A DNA stretch of 62,969 nucleotides, from positions 1 to 62,969 of the forward strand of contig QZLA01000298.1 in the NCBI GenBank assembly GCA_004796375.1, in the 5' to 3' direction. This DNA is from Desulfobacteraceae bacterium (GTDB lineage Bacteria > Desulfobacterota > Desulfobacteria > Desulfobacterales > Desulfobacteraceae). A program made the position numbers and the translations under genes. The notes beneath the pieces were generated by a model. The model saw only the letters and a list, made by a program, of their open reading frames with translations, had not been told where the DNA came from and searched no databases. This document shows positions 10,901-17,913 of the stretch, one piece after another. Positions within the stretch are counted from its first letter, which is position 1, and every line of letters begins with the position of its first letter.

Positions 10901-11417
10901 CGCCTCTGAATCCGCCGCGCTTAAAGCCATTCTGACCAAAGGCAGCGATGGGACGACCGAGGATGTGACCGGTAAGGCTTCATGGAGCCCCTCTTCCAAC
11001 TTTTCAAGCAGCCAGATCGGCACCCATACCGTGACGGCGAATTATCAGTCCCTGTCTGCCACGGCATCAATTACCGTTGTGAAAGAGAAAGGGCTCAATG
11101 ATATTACGGTCAGTGAAAAGAAAATCACGGTCACCTTCTGGGATCACGGCCAGGAAGACGGGGATATGATCGATATTAATATCAACGGCAAAGCGGTATT
11201 TCCCGGAATAACCCTGACCAAAGCACCACAGAGCAGGACCATCACCCTGACTGCTGGGGCGCTTGTATTTGGATTCACCGCGCTGAATGAAGGAAGAATT
11301 TCACCGAATACCGCCACGGTCAGGTTCTCAGCCGTAACTCAGGGAAAAGCGGAACAAAAGTATACGTTAAAGAAAAACTCAAAGGCCAATATGAATATTA
11401 CCTATAAACCCAAATAA
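7920..11417 (+). CDS. Giant secreted protein with EGF-like, Dickkopf-like and Big domains
   Basis: The product is up to 1165 residues. The start is uncertain: TTG at 7920 has AGAGGA only one base away, while the ATG at 7935 is farther. A signal peptide (ISILLMVVCIIIPAA) ends near residue 48. Residues about 60-640 are mostly helical with coiled-coil-like stretches. Residues 641-755 are four 29-residue repeats (CGPNEELNADDKCVCKSGF type, EGF-like). Residues 755-975 carry Dickkopf-like units (DSDCPKDHVCQNGKC) interrupted by an Asp/Gln/Gly-rich linker. About 978-1060 is a Big-type Ig domain and the C-terminus is another beta domain. It is surely exported and disulfide-rich. It is flanked by CsgG-like genes, so it is a candidate cargo or partner. 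The function is unknown. Confidence 0.85.
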   Translation: MDKKAMQHRGLKGIFIGSDSCFPVRFTKLISILLMVVCIIIPAAPGSVNGSSADLSHLFGGYTCGKIKGWAQSSPEMLYKMWANSGYLGSNSDLATDIIIRGDLHTILEHVGDYVTIIQGLDEVANGTWENVGKIFAGWLMDKVLDPATLGSGIPGAVWTVCKSLNDFAVALNAEILDLNLKTFANMTDKQYAQQHGTAYYPQLLGPNNVDYFLNDFLKIDESTGLMTNLRKKRTAFYEYVKVKLGYKNFPPMNKWRDPKNWNMVRSAARSMLNDVAAIAEKQRKFRQLQEDLKKHVERLKQEHAILSTFQSLRNQILAMSCLDAPSKDCLSVYNKVLSALADLAADAGDIKAAGSAALDSMKQRLISLNKLIEGMDKRLDEAYKKQVQQYCKSVNEKLVPLNKTISMAKSANPKIAARAVQAKGFRDKACNTKDLEEAKGEAVSAKDAADEAYLFSQSIPLLPKDLSSFLPPEPLNIAGAKSELEGINYEVTSLEQSVLENFKKWEAFRGSAASVKQLLGTFKTACSGDTMIQGVAASVLAGRFEGQLSQIEAQVPDIRFEKNMAAGFKRRYADLSTYLTNLEKRHDEYRACLKDLPDTTDLVAEAKNLIAEAEKNVTAAEKYAREAQACVEKLKSQPECGPNEEVNADGKCVCKSGFTEKDGKCVPICGPNEELNADDKCVCKSGFTEKDGRCVPICGPNEELNADDKCVCKSGFTEKDGNCVPVCEPNEELNADGKCVCKDGYTRKDGNCVKKPECEQNDDCPSGKVCENGVCVEGPECLDDGDCPKDHVCKGGKCKYQEPTGCRSDSDCAQGYVCNTKTGDCISPFDDDYDDFTDTQGNRDDQRSQQRADQSTDDQNVGGGGYTGDDLGQDLGDTHDRVSKDCDKNSDCPSGHICDNGECIRKPGCTSDSDCKGDHVCVNGKCVDKKCTSDADCPKDHVCQNGKCSKKTPSCKSDSDCPKDHVCQNGNCVPKTPAKPDRLAISPPNKVITASESAALKAILTKGSDGTTEDVTGKASWSPSSNFSSSQIGTHTVTANYQSLSATASITVVKEKGLNDITVSEKKITVTFWDHGQEDGDMIDININGKAVFPGITLTKAPQSRTITLTAGALVFGFTALNEGRISPNTATVRFSAVTQGKAEQKYTLKKNSKANMNITYKPK
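9840..10187 (+). repeat. Four tandem 87-bp coding repeats (EGF-like)
   Basis: The cysteine codon that opens each unit lies at 9840, 9927, 10014 and 10101, an exact 87-base period (29 residues). Copies 2 and 3 are almost identical; copy 4 has diverged at its end (CKDGYTRKDGNC). Each unit holds four cysteines. The repeat is inside the giant secreted protein gene and keeps frame, so copy-number change would not disrupt it. Confidence 0.9.
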
Positions 11418-11426
11418 TAGAATGCA

Positions 11427-12215
11427 GTGAACGCATTATCTATGGCACAGATATCTTACACTTTCAGACCGGGTATTGCTTTACTTGGCGCCGGACTTTG
11501 GATTCTGTTTACTGCCCATCAGTCCATGGCAGCCGGTTCCCAGCGGATGACTTCATTTTCACTTGCCGGCGTCCCAGAACCGTGGACTGAGAACTGGCGT
11601 ATCGAAGATACCTTGGTCAAGTCCGGGGACGGGCTCAAAGCCGGGTTTTTCAGACGGCTGCCGGCCAATCTTTTCATAAGACTGCCAGGCCACACCCAGG
11701 GGCTGGTCTGTTTCCATCCACCATCGCGGCACCGTGCGGCCAGGCTGGCTGCACGGAATGTCAAAATCTCCCATAAAGCGCAATTCATGATCATCCGTGC
11801 GTCAGCCCTTAAAAAACCAAGAGGTCATTGGGTGCTTGATGTCCGTGTTAATGATGAAAGCCTCACCGGCAGTATTGAAATCAAAGGGGATGATGGTTGG
11901 CAGGTGTTTGCCATCGATCTGTCTTCTTATGTGGGTCGATCCGTGGATATCGACATAGAGGCGCGGGTGTCCTCCCCCGGAAGAGCATCTTCTGCCTTTA
12001 TTGATTTTATTGAGTTTTCTAAAGCCGGAGAGTCCGGGCATCAATTTTTAACACCCCCTGATAAGGAACCCATGGCCGGGAATCAACTGTTTGACGAACA
12101 TTTTAACGCATTCCTTGAACTGCTCAGAAAAAATGAAGAGGTCAGGCACTTTCGCATGATTGACCGGCAGTATATGGATCGGTTGTATGAAAAAAAACGG
12201 AGCAAACATAAATGA
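11427..12215 (+). CDS. Secreted protein with a predicted beta-sandwich region
   Basis: The product is 262 residues from GTG at 11427, or 257 from ATG at 11442; neither has a strong ribosome site, and the gene starts 9 bases after the giant protein gene, so coupling is likely. A signal peptide (IALLGAGLWILFTAHQSMAAG) is followed by a region rich in alternating beta-strand patterns (WVLDVRVND, WQVFAIDLSSYVG, VDIDIEARVSSPG, AFIDFIEF). This looks like a jelly-roll or carbohydrate-binding-like fold, but no named family was recognised. The C-terminal 45 residues are charged and helical. It belongs to the CsgG-pair operon; its role is unknown. Confidence 0.75.
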   Translation: MNALSMAQISYTFRPGIALLGAGLWILFTAHQSMAAGSQRMTSFSLAGVPEPWTENWRIEDTLVKSGDGLKAGFFRRLPANLFIRLPGHTQGLVCFHPPSRHRAARLAARNVKISHKAQFMIIRASALKKPRGHWVLDVRVNDESLTGSIEIKGDDGWQVFAIDLSSYVGRSVDIDIEARVSSPGRASSAFIDFIEFSKAGESGHQFLTPPDKEPMAGNQLFDEHFNAFLELLRKNEEVRHFRMIDRQYMDRLYEKKRSKHK

Positions 12216-12240
12216 CAGGTTCGCTGGCAGGTAATCATCC

Positions 12241-12936
12241 ATGAAACTATACCTTGCATGCATGTTTTTCCCGTTAATCGGCCTGCTTCTTGTACTGTCA
12301 AGAGGTGCCGGCCATGCACAGTCAGAATCAATTCCCATTGGCAGCGCTTACCAGGGACCCAAGTGCGATGCAGCTGTCGGCGACTTTGCCGTACAGATCC
12401 CGGGTGCCCCGTCTGCCATCGGTGATGGTTTGCGCGAGATGCTCATGACAGCCCTGTTTGAATCCAACTATTTTAATGTAATGGAGCGTTTGGATACCCA
12501 GGGAATCAGTGCAGAACACCTGCTCTCAGATTCATTTATGGCTGATCCGGACGCCATTCTTAACGATAAGGGGTTTGTACCGGCTCAGGTTATGATTTAC
12601 GGCACCCTGGTCGGCCTGGAAGGCGGTGGCGCCGGGTTGCGGGTTAAAATCCCCTGGATACCCTTGAACATCGGCGGGAAATACCACAAGGCAAGAGCAG
12701 TTGTTGAGCTTAAAGCAGTTGACAATGCGACAGGAGAGATCATTGCGGTTGAGTCTGTAGAGGGTACTGCCGTATCCAGCGGGCAGTCTATAGGCACAAC
12801 CCTGAAGGGGATCCCTCTGCCTGTCGGGCTTGAAATATTTCGAAACACGCCCCTGGAGTTGTGCATCCGTGACTGCATACTCCGCGGGGTCACCGTGATG
12901 TGCCGAAATATTCCAAGACAATATTTTATTCATTGA
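12241..12936 (+). CDS. CsgG-like protein (second copy, no lipobox)
   Basis: The product is 231 residues. It shares with the copy at 7073 the segments GDGLREML-TALFESN-F, R-DT-G--AE--LS, the strand region VELKAVDNATGEIIAVE and the C-terminal NTPLELCIRDCILRGV...YF-H. Unlike the first copy and unlike classical CsgG, its signal peptide (LIGLLLVLSRGAGHAQS) has an AHA-type signal peptidase I site and no cysteine, so it should not be lipidated. Two CsgG paralogues with different anchoring suggest a heteromeric channel or a soluble partner; this is inference. It starts 25 bases after the previous gene. Confidence 0.82.
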   Translation: MKLYLACMFFPLIGLLLVLSRGAGHAQSESIPIGSAYQGPKCDAAVGDFAVQIPGAPSAIGDGLREMLMTALFESNYFNVMERLDTQGISAEHLLSDSFMADPDAILNDKGFVPAQVMIYGTLVGLEGGGAGLRVKIPWIPLNIGGKYHKARAVVELKAVDNATGEIIAVESVEGTAVSSGQSIGTTLKGIPLPVGLEIFRNTPLELCIRDCILRGVTVMCRNIPRQYFIH

Positions 12937-12974
12937 CAAGGTACCATCAACTAACGAATCGATAGGAGGAAAAC

Positions 12975-14135
12975 ATGAAAAAATGGAGAGGCGTTCTAAA
13001 AACTCTGATTGTGTTACTGTCACTATTACTGGTCTTCCCCGGCGGTATGCTCAATGCCGCGGCAGTTAAAGCCGGAATTGATCACAACAAACCGGGCGAC
13101 ACCTATATACCGGGTTTCAGGATCAATCTGGAAGCATCGGTTAAGAACCCTGCCGGACTGCTGACGACCCGCTGCTATTTTAGAGCCAAAAAAGATAAGA
13201 ATTTTGGCTTTGTGTCGATGACCACTTCAGGAGACGGAACCTACAAAGCGATCCTGCCGGCCCCATTTGTCGGTTCTGAGGAGGTGCATTACCTGTTTGT
13301 TTCTGTCAATGCTGCCAAAAAGGTGAACCGGACCAAGGTGTTCATCCTGGAAGAGGAAGAAACCAAAGAAGGTATTAAGTGGAAGGATGTCAGTGAAATC
13401 CATGAGGTCCGCCTGGACCGTATTCAGGAGGCTGCTGAAAAATTCGTCACCATCTATGATCAAGCCAAATCCGCCTATGCCAATAAGCTCCCCAATTACC
13501 AGGTCCCTTCTCCTAAAGGATCGATCCAGGTTGGCAGCGAGCTGCCTGTCAACGATGTCCCCATGAAAGGCTTCTCAGACCAGGCCTCAGTCACGGAAGT
13601 GCCTGATAATCTGAAATACGGGCTGTCTGAAAAAGGGATTTATGAACCCGAAGGCGTTTCAACCAAAGCGATTGTCGGCTTAGCTGTTGTCGCCGGTGGT
13701 GCCGCAGCCATTGCTGCGTCTGGCGGCGGATCTGACGGCGGCGGATCTGTAGCGCCTCCCCCGGGACCTGGGGGTGGGCTGACCACAGCCGACCTCACTG
13801 CCACCTGGAGTATCCAGGGGGCCACATCTGACTGGCACTCGGCCAGTATCGGACCCTATGTTTTCTCCGGCGGCGGAACCTGGTCCGGCCTGGCATCTTC
13901 GCCCACCGGTCCTCAAAGTGTCAGCGGTACCTGGAGTTTTGATGAAACCACCCAGGCCTTGACCATGCAGGAGACAACAGCGGGATACAGTGCCACGATC
14001 AGCTCCGGCGTTATCTCAGGAACAGCCAGTTCATTTACTGTAAACGGTGTACTGCCGCTGATCCCCTACACCAATAATTTCGGGGTCTCCTATCCGTCAC
14101 AGGCACCGGATACCTTTACGTTTACAAAACAGTAA
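12975..14135 (+). CDS. Secreted Ig-like protein with Gly-rich hinge and beta domain
   Basis: The product is 386 residues with a TAGGAGGAAAAC site before the ATG. After a signal peptide (LIVLLSLLLVFPGGMLNAA) comes an Ig-like domain (about 30-125, with GDGTYKAILPAPF and VHYLFVSVNAA), a charged linker, a hydrophobic segment AIVGLAVVAGGAAAIAA (about 232-248) followed by a Gly/Pro-rich hinge, and a C-terminal lipocalin-like beta region (about 270-386, with WSGLASSPTG and SGTWSFDETT). The hydrophobic segment could be a membrane anchor. No family was recognised beyond this. It closes the CsgG-pair block and is followed by a strong hairpin. Confidence 0.78.
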   Translation: MKKWRGVLKTLIVLLSLLLVFPGGMLNAAAVKAGIDHNKPGDTYIPGFRINLEASVKNPAGLLTTRCYFRAKKDKNFGFVSMTTSGDGTYKAILPAPFVGSEEVHYLFVSVNAAKKVNRTKVFILEEEETKEGIKWKDVSEIHEVRLDRIQEAAEKFVTIYDQAKSAYANKLPNYQVPSPKGSIQVGSELPVNDVPMKGFSDQASVTEVPDNLKYGLSEKGIYEPEGVSTKAIVGLAVVAGGAAAIAASGGGSDGGGSVAPPPGPGGGLTTADLTATWSIQGATSDWHSASIGPYVFSGGGTWSGLASSPTGPQSVSGTWSFDETTQALTMQETTAGYSATISSGVISGTASSFTVNGVLPLIPYTNNFGVSYPSQAPDTFTFTKQ

Positions 14136-14170
14136 CCTTTACAATGAAGCATTTTCAATAATGTTTCTCG

Positions 14171-14201
14171 CTGCCTGCTGCTGAATCCCAGCAGCAGGCA
14201 G
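14171..14201 (+). terminator. Strong hairpin ending the CsgG-pair operon
   Basis: CTGCCTGCTGCTG (14171-14183) pairs perfectly with CAGCAGCAGGCAG (14189-14201) across a five-base loop. The tail (TATCCTGATCTTT) is only partly U-rich, so intrinsic termination may be incomplete. Position 36 bases after the stop at 14135 supports a terminator. Confidence 0.65.
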
Positions 14202-14217
14202 TATCCTGATCTTTACG

Positions 14218-14262
14218 GTCAAGGAGTTACCCCTTGACTTCAATGGTTGGATCAAATATGAG
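14218..14262 (+). promoter_or_regulatory. Promoter with overlapping inverted repeat before the tripartite exporter
   Basis: TTGACT (14234-14239) and TATGAG (14257-14262) are separated by exactly 17 bases, and the first gene of the exporter starts 60 bases later. The arms GTCAAGG (14218-14224) and CCTTGAC (14232-14238) form an inverted repeat that covers the -35 box. This looks like an operator where a repressor or activator could control the exporter, but the regulator is not identified. Confidence 0.5.
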
Positions 14263-14322
14263 TTTGCCATGGGGCTGATGATCAGTATTGATTTTAAACA
14301 CTATTCGAGTTGATCGCTCTTT

Positions 14323-15723
14323 ATGAAATTCAGGGTCATTTTCATCCTTTTCTACGGGTTATTCCTGTTTGTCAATATCGGGTTCTGCACCCCTGGCAAA
14401 CTTTCTGGAGAGCAGGTGCTGACACTTTCTCTGGAACAGGCCATCACACTGGCTCAACAACAGAACCGGGGTCTCATCTCCTCCTCCAACACCGTTGAAA
14501 CCAGCCGCCTGTCACTCAAGGATGCCTGGTCGGACTTTGATGTGAAGTGGGCCCCAAGTACCAGCGCCGGCATTACCGACGGTGATTCCAGTGTGGATGC
14601 AGGGATCACACTCAAACGAAAACTGCACTACGGAACCACCCTGTCGTTGACGCCGGGGATCGGAAAAACCTCAGGGGAATATTCAGGCAGTGTTTCCCTC
14701 GGTCTGACCATGCCCTTGTTGAAGGGATTTGGCACCGATACCAACCTTTCTGATGTAAAATCATCCGAATTCAACCTTAGAACCAGCCTTCGAAATGATT
14801 ACATCACCCGGGTAAACGCGGTATTAGCTGCGGTTTATTACTTCTATAAGCTTCTTGAACTCAAAGACCTGGTTGGCCTTTATGGGGCTCAGGTCACCAG
14901 CATGAAAGCATACGCCGCCGGATCAAAAGTAAAGAAGAGTGCCGGACTGGCCACACCTATGGATGTGTTCAGGGCAGAGATCCTGCTCAAAGATGTGGAA
15001 GATGACCTGGCGTTAACACTCACTTTGCTTTCCGATGCCAGGGAGGATTTCAAGAACCTGCTCTCTCTGCCACCGGATACTGTTCTGGATGTAAAAGGTG
15101 AACGGATCGTGCCGCCGATTGAAATCAACCTTGAGGATGCCATCGACTCCGCATTAAGCCATCGGGTAGAAATTGAACAGGGGGACGACGCCATCCGTGA
15201 AGCCATTCGGGCGTCAGAGATTGCCAAAGACAATCTGCAACCGCAGCTTGATCTCACAGTTGAATATGAAAGATACGCCAATTCTGAATCCTTTGGCGGG
15301 ATTACAGACCTGGATGATGACATCTTCACGATTAATTTTGTCAGTACTACGGACTGGGCAAGGGCTTCTGAAAAAATTGCCTATCAGAAAAGCCTGATCA
15401 ATGTGAGGAATGCCAGGATTAACCTGGATACGCAAAAGGATCTGGTGGTCAACGAAGTCAAGCAGTATTATCGGGCCCTTTTGCAGAATCAGGAGCGGAT
15501 GCAGATCAGAAAGGATCAGATAGACAAAGCCAAGGGAAAGCTGAAATTGTCACAGATCAAATATAAATACGAAATGGCGGATAATTTCGATGTGATTGAA
15601 TCTGAAAAACAGATCCAGGACGCCCAGGTCAATTTCTACACGGCTCAAACAGACTATATCGTGGGTATGTACCGACTGGAAGCGGCCATGGGAACCCTGA
15701 TAAATAAAGATCGAGATCAATGA
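14323..15723 (+). CDS. TolC-family outer-membrane efflux protein
   Basis: The product is 466 residues with a signal peptide (VIFILFYGLFLFVNIGFC). The typical start of the mature part, LTLSLEQAITLAQQQNRGL, and the internally duplicated helical barrel with long coiled-coil stretches (for example RVEIEQGDDAIREAIRASEI and KLKLSQIKYKYEMADNFDVI) identify a TolC/OEP channel. It forms the outer-membrane duct of tripartite exporters. Its stop overlaps the start of the membrane fusion gene (ATGA). It heads the four-gene exporter operon. Confidence 0.9.
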   Translation: MKFRVIFILFYGLFLFVNIGFCTPGKLSGEQVLTLSLEQAITLAQQQNRGLISSSNTVETSRLSLKDAWSDFDVKWAPSTSAGITDGDSSVDAGITLKRKLHYGTTLSLTPGIGKTSGEYSGSVSLGLTMPLLKGFGTDTNLSDVKSSEFNLRTSLRNDYITRVNAVLAAVYYFYKLLELKDLVGLYGAQVTSMKAYAAGSKVKKSAGLATPMDVFRAEILLKDVEDDLALTLTLLSDAREDFKNLLSLPPDTVLDVKGERIVPPIEINLEDAIDSALSHRVEIEQGDDAIREAIRASEIAKDNLQPQLDLTVEYERYANSESFGGITDLDDDIFTINFVSTTDWARASEKIAYQKSLINVRNARINLDTQKDLVVNEVKQYYRALLQNQERMQIRKDQIDKAKGKLKLSQIKYKYEMADNFDVIESEKQIQDAQVNFYTAQTDYIVGMYRLEAAMGTLINKDRDQ

Positions 15724-17228
15724 AACAGCATGAAAAACCGATTTTCTCTCTAAAACTTCGAACCATGTCCCTGCTTGCCGCTTTGGCTCTGTTTCTGCCC
15801 ATTGTGCTATCCGGATGCAAGCAAACAAATGCAGACATCCAGGAGCGCATGGAACTGTCTGTTGTTAAAAAACGGTCATTTGATGTAACGGTATCCACCA
15901 TTGGTGTGCTTGAAGCCACCCGATCCCATATGCTGTCTTCAGATATACGAGGAGATGAATGCAAGATTCTGTATATCGTGGATGACGGCAAGCATGTCAA
16001 AAAAGGAGAGCTTCTCATTCGAATTGATCCTGCCCCGTTTGAGGAAAAGATCAGTAAATACAGAGCAGAAACTGCTGCACTTGAGTCCGGTGTCAAGGCC
16101 AAGGCACAGCTTCTTGAATGGGAAAAAAATCAGGTTGAAAAAAACATCAGTACCAACGAATACAACCTCAAGGTTGCCAAACTTGAATACAAGCGGCTGA
16201 CCGATGGAGAGGGACCGCTACAGATCAATCAGTACATTGTTGAAACCGCAAAAATCAAACAGGAATATGACAAATATATATCATATAAAAAAGATCTTGA
16301 AACACTGAATAAAAACGGGTTTGCCAATCCATCGGAGCTGCTCCAGGCCAAGAGCCGCATTGCCGAATACAAGGAAAAATATGAGGCTGCCCAGAACACC
16401 CTGTCAAGCTACAAGGACCATGTTTATCCCTCCCTTGAGGAGTCTGCCAAGGCCAAAGTGGAAAAAGCCAAACGGGACATACTCCAGGCAGGCAATGATG
16501 GGGTGATCAAGATCGCCAAAGCCGCTGCAGAGCTTGAGGAGGCCAAAGCCAGACTTTTCAGTAAAGAAGCTGCCTTGAACCAGGCCATGACTGAACTTTC
16601 CAAAACCGATATCCTTGCCCCTTTTGACGGCATCGCCATTTTATTTGAAACGTTCAGGGACGGTGAAAAGCGAAAACCCAGGGTCGGTGATCTGGTGATC
16701 CGCAACCAGCCGATTCTTTATCTGCCGGATATCTCTGCCATGATTGTGAAAACCAGGATACGGGAGGTGGATCTGCACAAAATCTCCATGGATCAGGGCG
16801 CTGACGTGTTGGTGGATGCATACCCTGAAGCTGTTCTAAAAGGACAGGTGGCATTTATCGGGGCCCTGGCATCTGAGAGTAATCGTTCGGGCACAGGTGG
16901 AAAATACTTTGGCCTGACCATTGCCGTTAACAGCAAAGATTCGCGCCTCAGACCCGGTATGACCGCCCGGGTGACCATCCTTGCAGATCATGCAGACCAG
17001 GTGCCGTCCTTACCTGTCAATGCCGTGTTCTGGAACAACCATGCCCCCTTTTGCTACAAACACCTTGACCGGTCATTTGTACCTACTAATATTGTAACCG
17101 GAAAACGAAACGCTGATTTCGTTGAAATCCTTTCCGGCCTGACCCCGGGAGAACAGGTCAGCTTGATAAAACCGGATGACAAATGGGTCGATCAGGCCGC
17201 CGGTTCCCTGCCCGGCCAGGAGAATTGA
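15720..17228 (+). CDS. Lipoprotein membrane-fusion subunit (MacA/HlyD-like)
   Basis: The product is 502 residues. A lipoprotein signal with lipobox LSGC (about residue 34) anchors it, whereas MacA itself uses a membrane helix. A lipoyl half-motif (DDGKHVKKGELLIRID) is followed by a long helical hairpin (about 110-290) rich in Lys, Ala and Glu, then the second lipoyl half (ILAPFDGIAIL), and beta-barrel domains (LRPGMTARVTI). It links the inner-membrane permease to the TolC-like channel. The helical hairpin is long, which fits direct contact with an outer-membrane channel. Confidence 0.88.
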   Translation: MKQHEKPIFSLKLRTMSLLAALALFLPIVLSGCKQTNADIQERMELSVVKKRSFDVTVSTIGVLEATRSHMLSSDIRGDECKILYIVDDGKHVKKGELLIRIDPAPFEEKISKYRAETAALESGVKAKAQLLEWEKNQVEKNISTNEYNLKVAKLEYKRLTDGEGPLQINQYIVETAKIKQEYDKYISYKKDLETLNKNGFANPSELLQAKSRIAEYKEKYEAAQNTLSSYKDHVYPSLEESAKAKVEKAKRDILQAGNDGVIKIAKAAAELEEAKARLFSKEAALNQAMTELSKTDILAPFDGIAILFETFRDGEKRKPRVGDLVIRNQPILYLPDISAMIVKTRIREVDLHKISMDQGADVLVDAYPEAVLKGQVAFIGALASESNRSGTGGKYFGLTIAVNSKDSRLRPGMTARVTILADHADQVPSLPVNAVFWNNHAPFCYKHLDRSFVPTNIVTGKRNADFVEILSGLTPGEQVSLIKPDDKWVDQAAGSLPGQEN

Positions 17229-17232
17229 TGCA

Positions 17233-17913
17233 TTGCCGACCCCGTTGATCCAACTCAGAGGTGTTTGCAAATCCTATCCAATCCATGACCGCAGGGTTGA
17301 TGTACTGACCGGTATCAATCTGGTAGTTGAATCCGGTACTTTCCTGTCCATCATGGGACCTTCGGGATCCGGAAAATCGACTTTATTGAACATCATTGGT
17401 ACCCTTGACCGGCCGGATTCAGGGGAGTTCCTTTTTAACGGTAAAAACATGCAGTCAGCCAGTGATACACAACTTTCCAGATTCAGGTCCAGAACCATCG
17501 GGTTTGTGTTTCAGAATTTTAACCTGATCCCTGGATTGTCTGTCCTGAACAATGTAAAATTGCCGTTTCTCTATGCCTCTGTGAGTAGATTGTCCGCAGA
17601 AAAGCGGGCATTGGAAGCCATAGAATCCGTGGGCCTTGCCCATCGTATGGATCACAAGCCCTCGGAACTCTCCGGGGGAGAAATGCAGCGGGTGGCCATT
17701 GCACGGGCGATTGCCATTCAACCCAGCATTATTCTTGCGGATGAACCCACCGGCAATCTTGACTCAAAAACCGGAAGTGAGATCCTATCATATATAAAGG
17801 CGCTTCATGACCAGGGCGCTACCGTGATCATTATCACCCATGATCAACAGGTGGCTGACTATACCCAGCAACGTATCCACCTTCTGGATGGAAGGATTGC
17901 AGAGCGGTTATGA
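17233..17913 (+). CDS. MacB/LolD-type ABC transporter ATPase
   Basis: Start choice: TTG at 17233, 10 bases after GGAG, gives the usual N-terminus MPTPLIQLRGVCKSYP; the ATG at 17176 lies deep inside the preceding gene. The product is 226 residues. Walker A is GPSGSGKST, the Q-loop is VFQNFNLIPGLSVLNNVKLP, the signature is LSGGEMQRVAIARA, Walker B is IILADEPTGNLDS, and the H-loop is ITHD. The pattern is that of the MacB/FtsE/LolD class of mechanotransmission ATPases. It is separate from the permease, unlike fused E. coli MacB. Confidence 0.92.
   Translation: MPTPLIQLRGVCKSYPIHDRRVDVLTGINLVVESGTFLSIMGPSGSGKSTLLNIIGTLDRPDSGEFLFNGKNMQSASDTQLSRFRSRTIGFVFQNFNLIPGLSVLNNVKLPFLYASVSRLSAEKRALEAIESVGLAHRMDHKPSELSGGEMQRVAIARAIAIQPSIILADEPTGNLDSKTGSEILSYIKALHDQGATVIIITHDQQVADYTQQRIHLLDGRIAERL

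Noticed and set aside
17176-17232. Upstream start of the ABC ATPase gene
   Set aside because: It would overlap the fusion protein gene by 53 bases with a non-typical N-terminus; the TTG at 17233 has a ribosome site and a normal start of the family.
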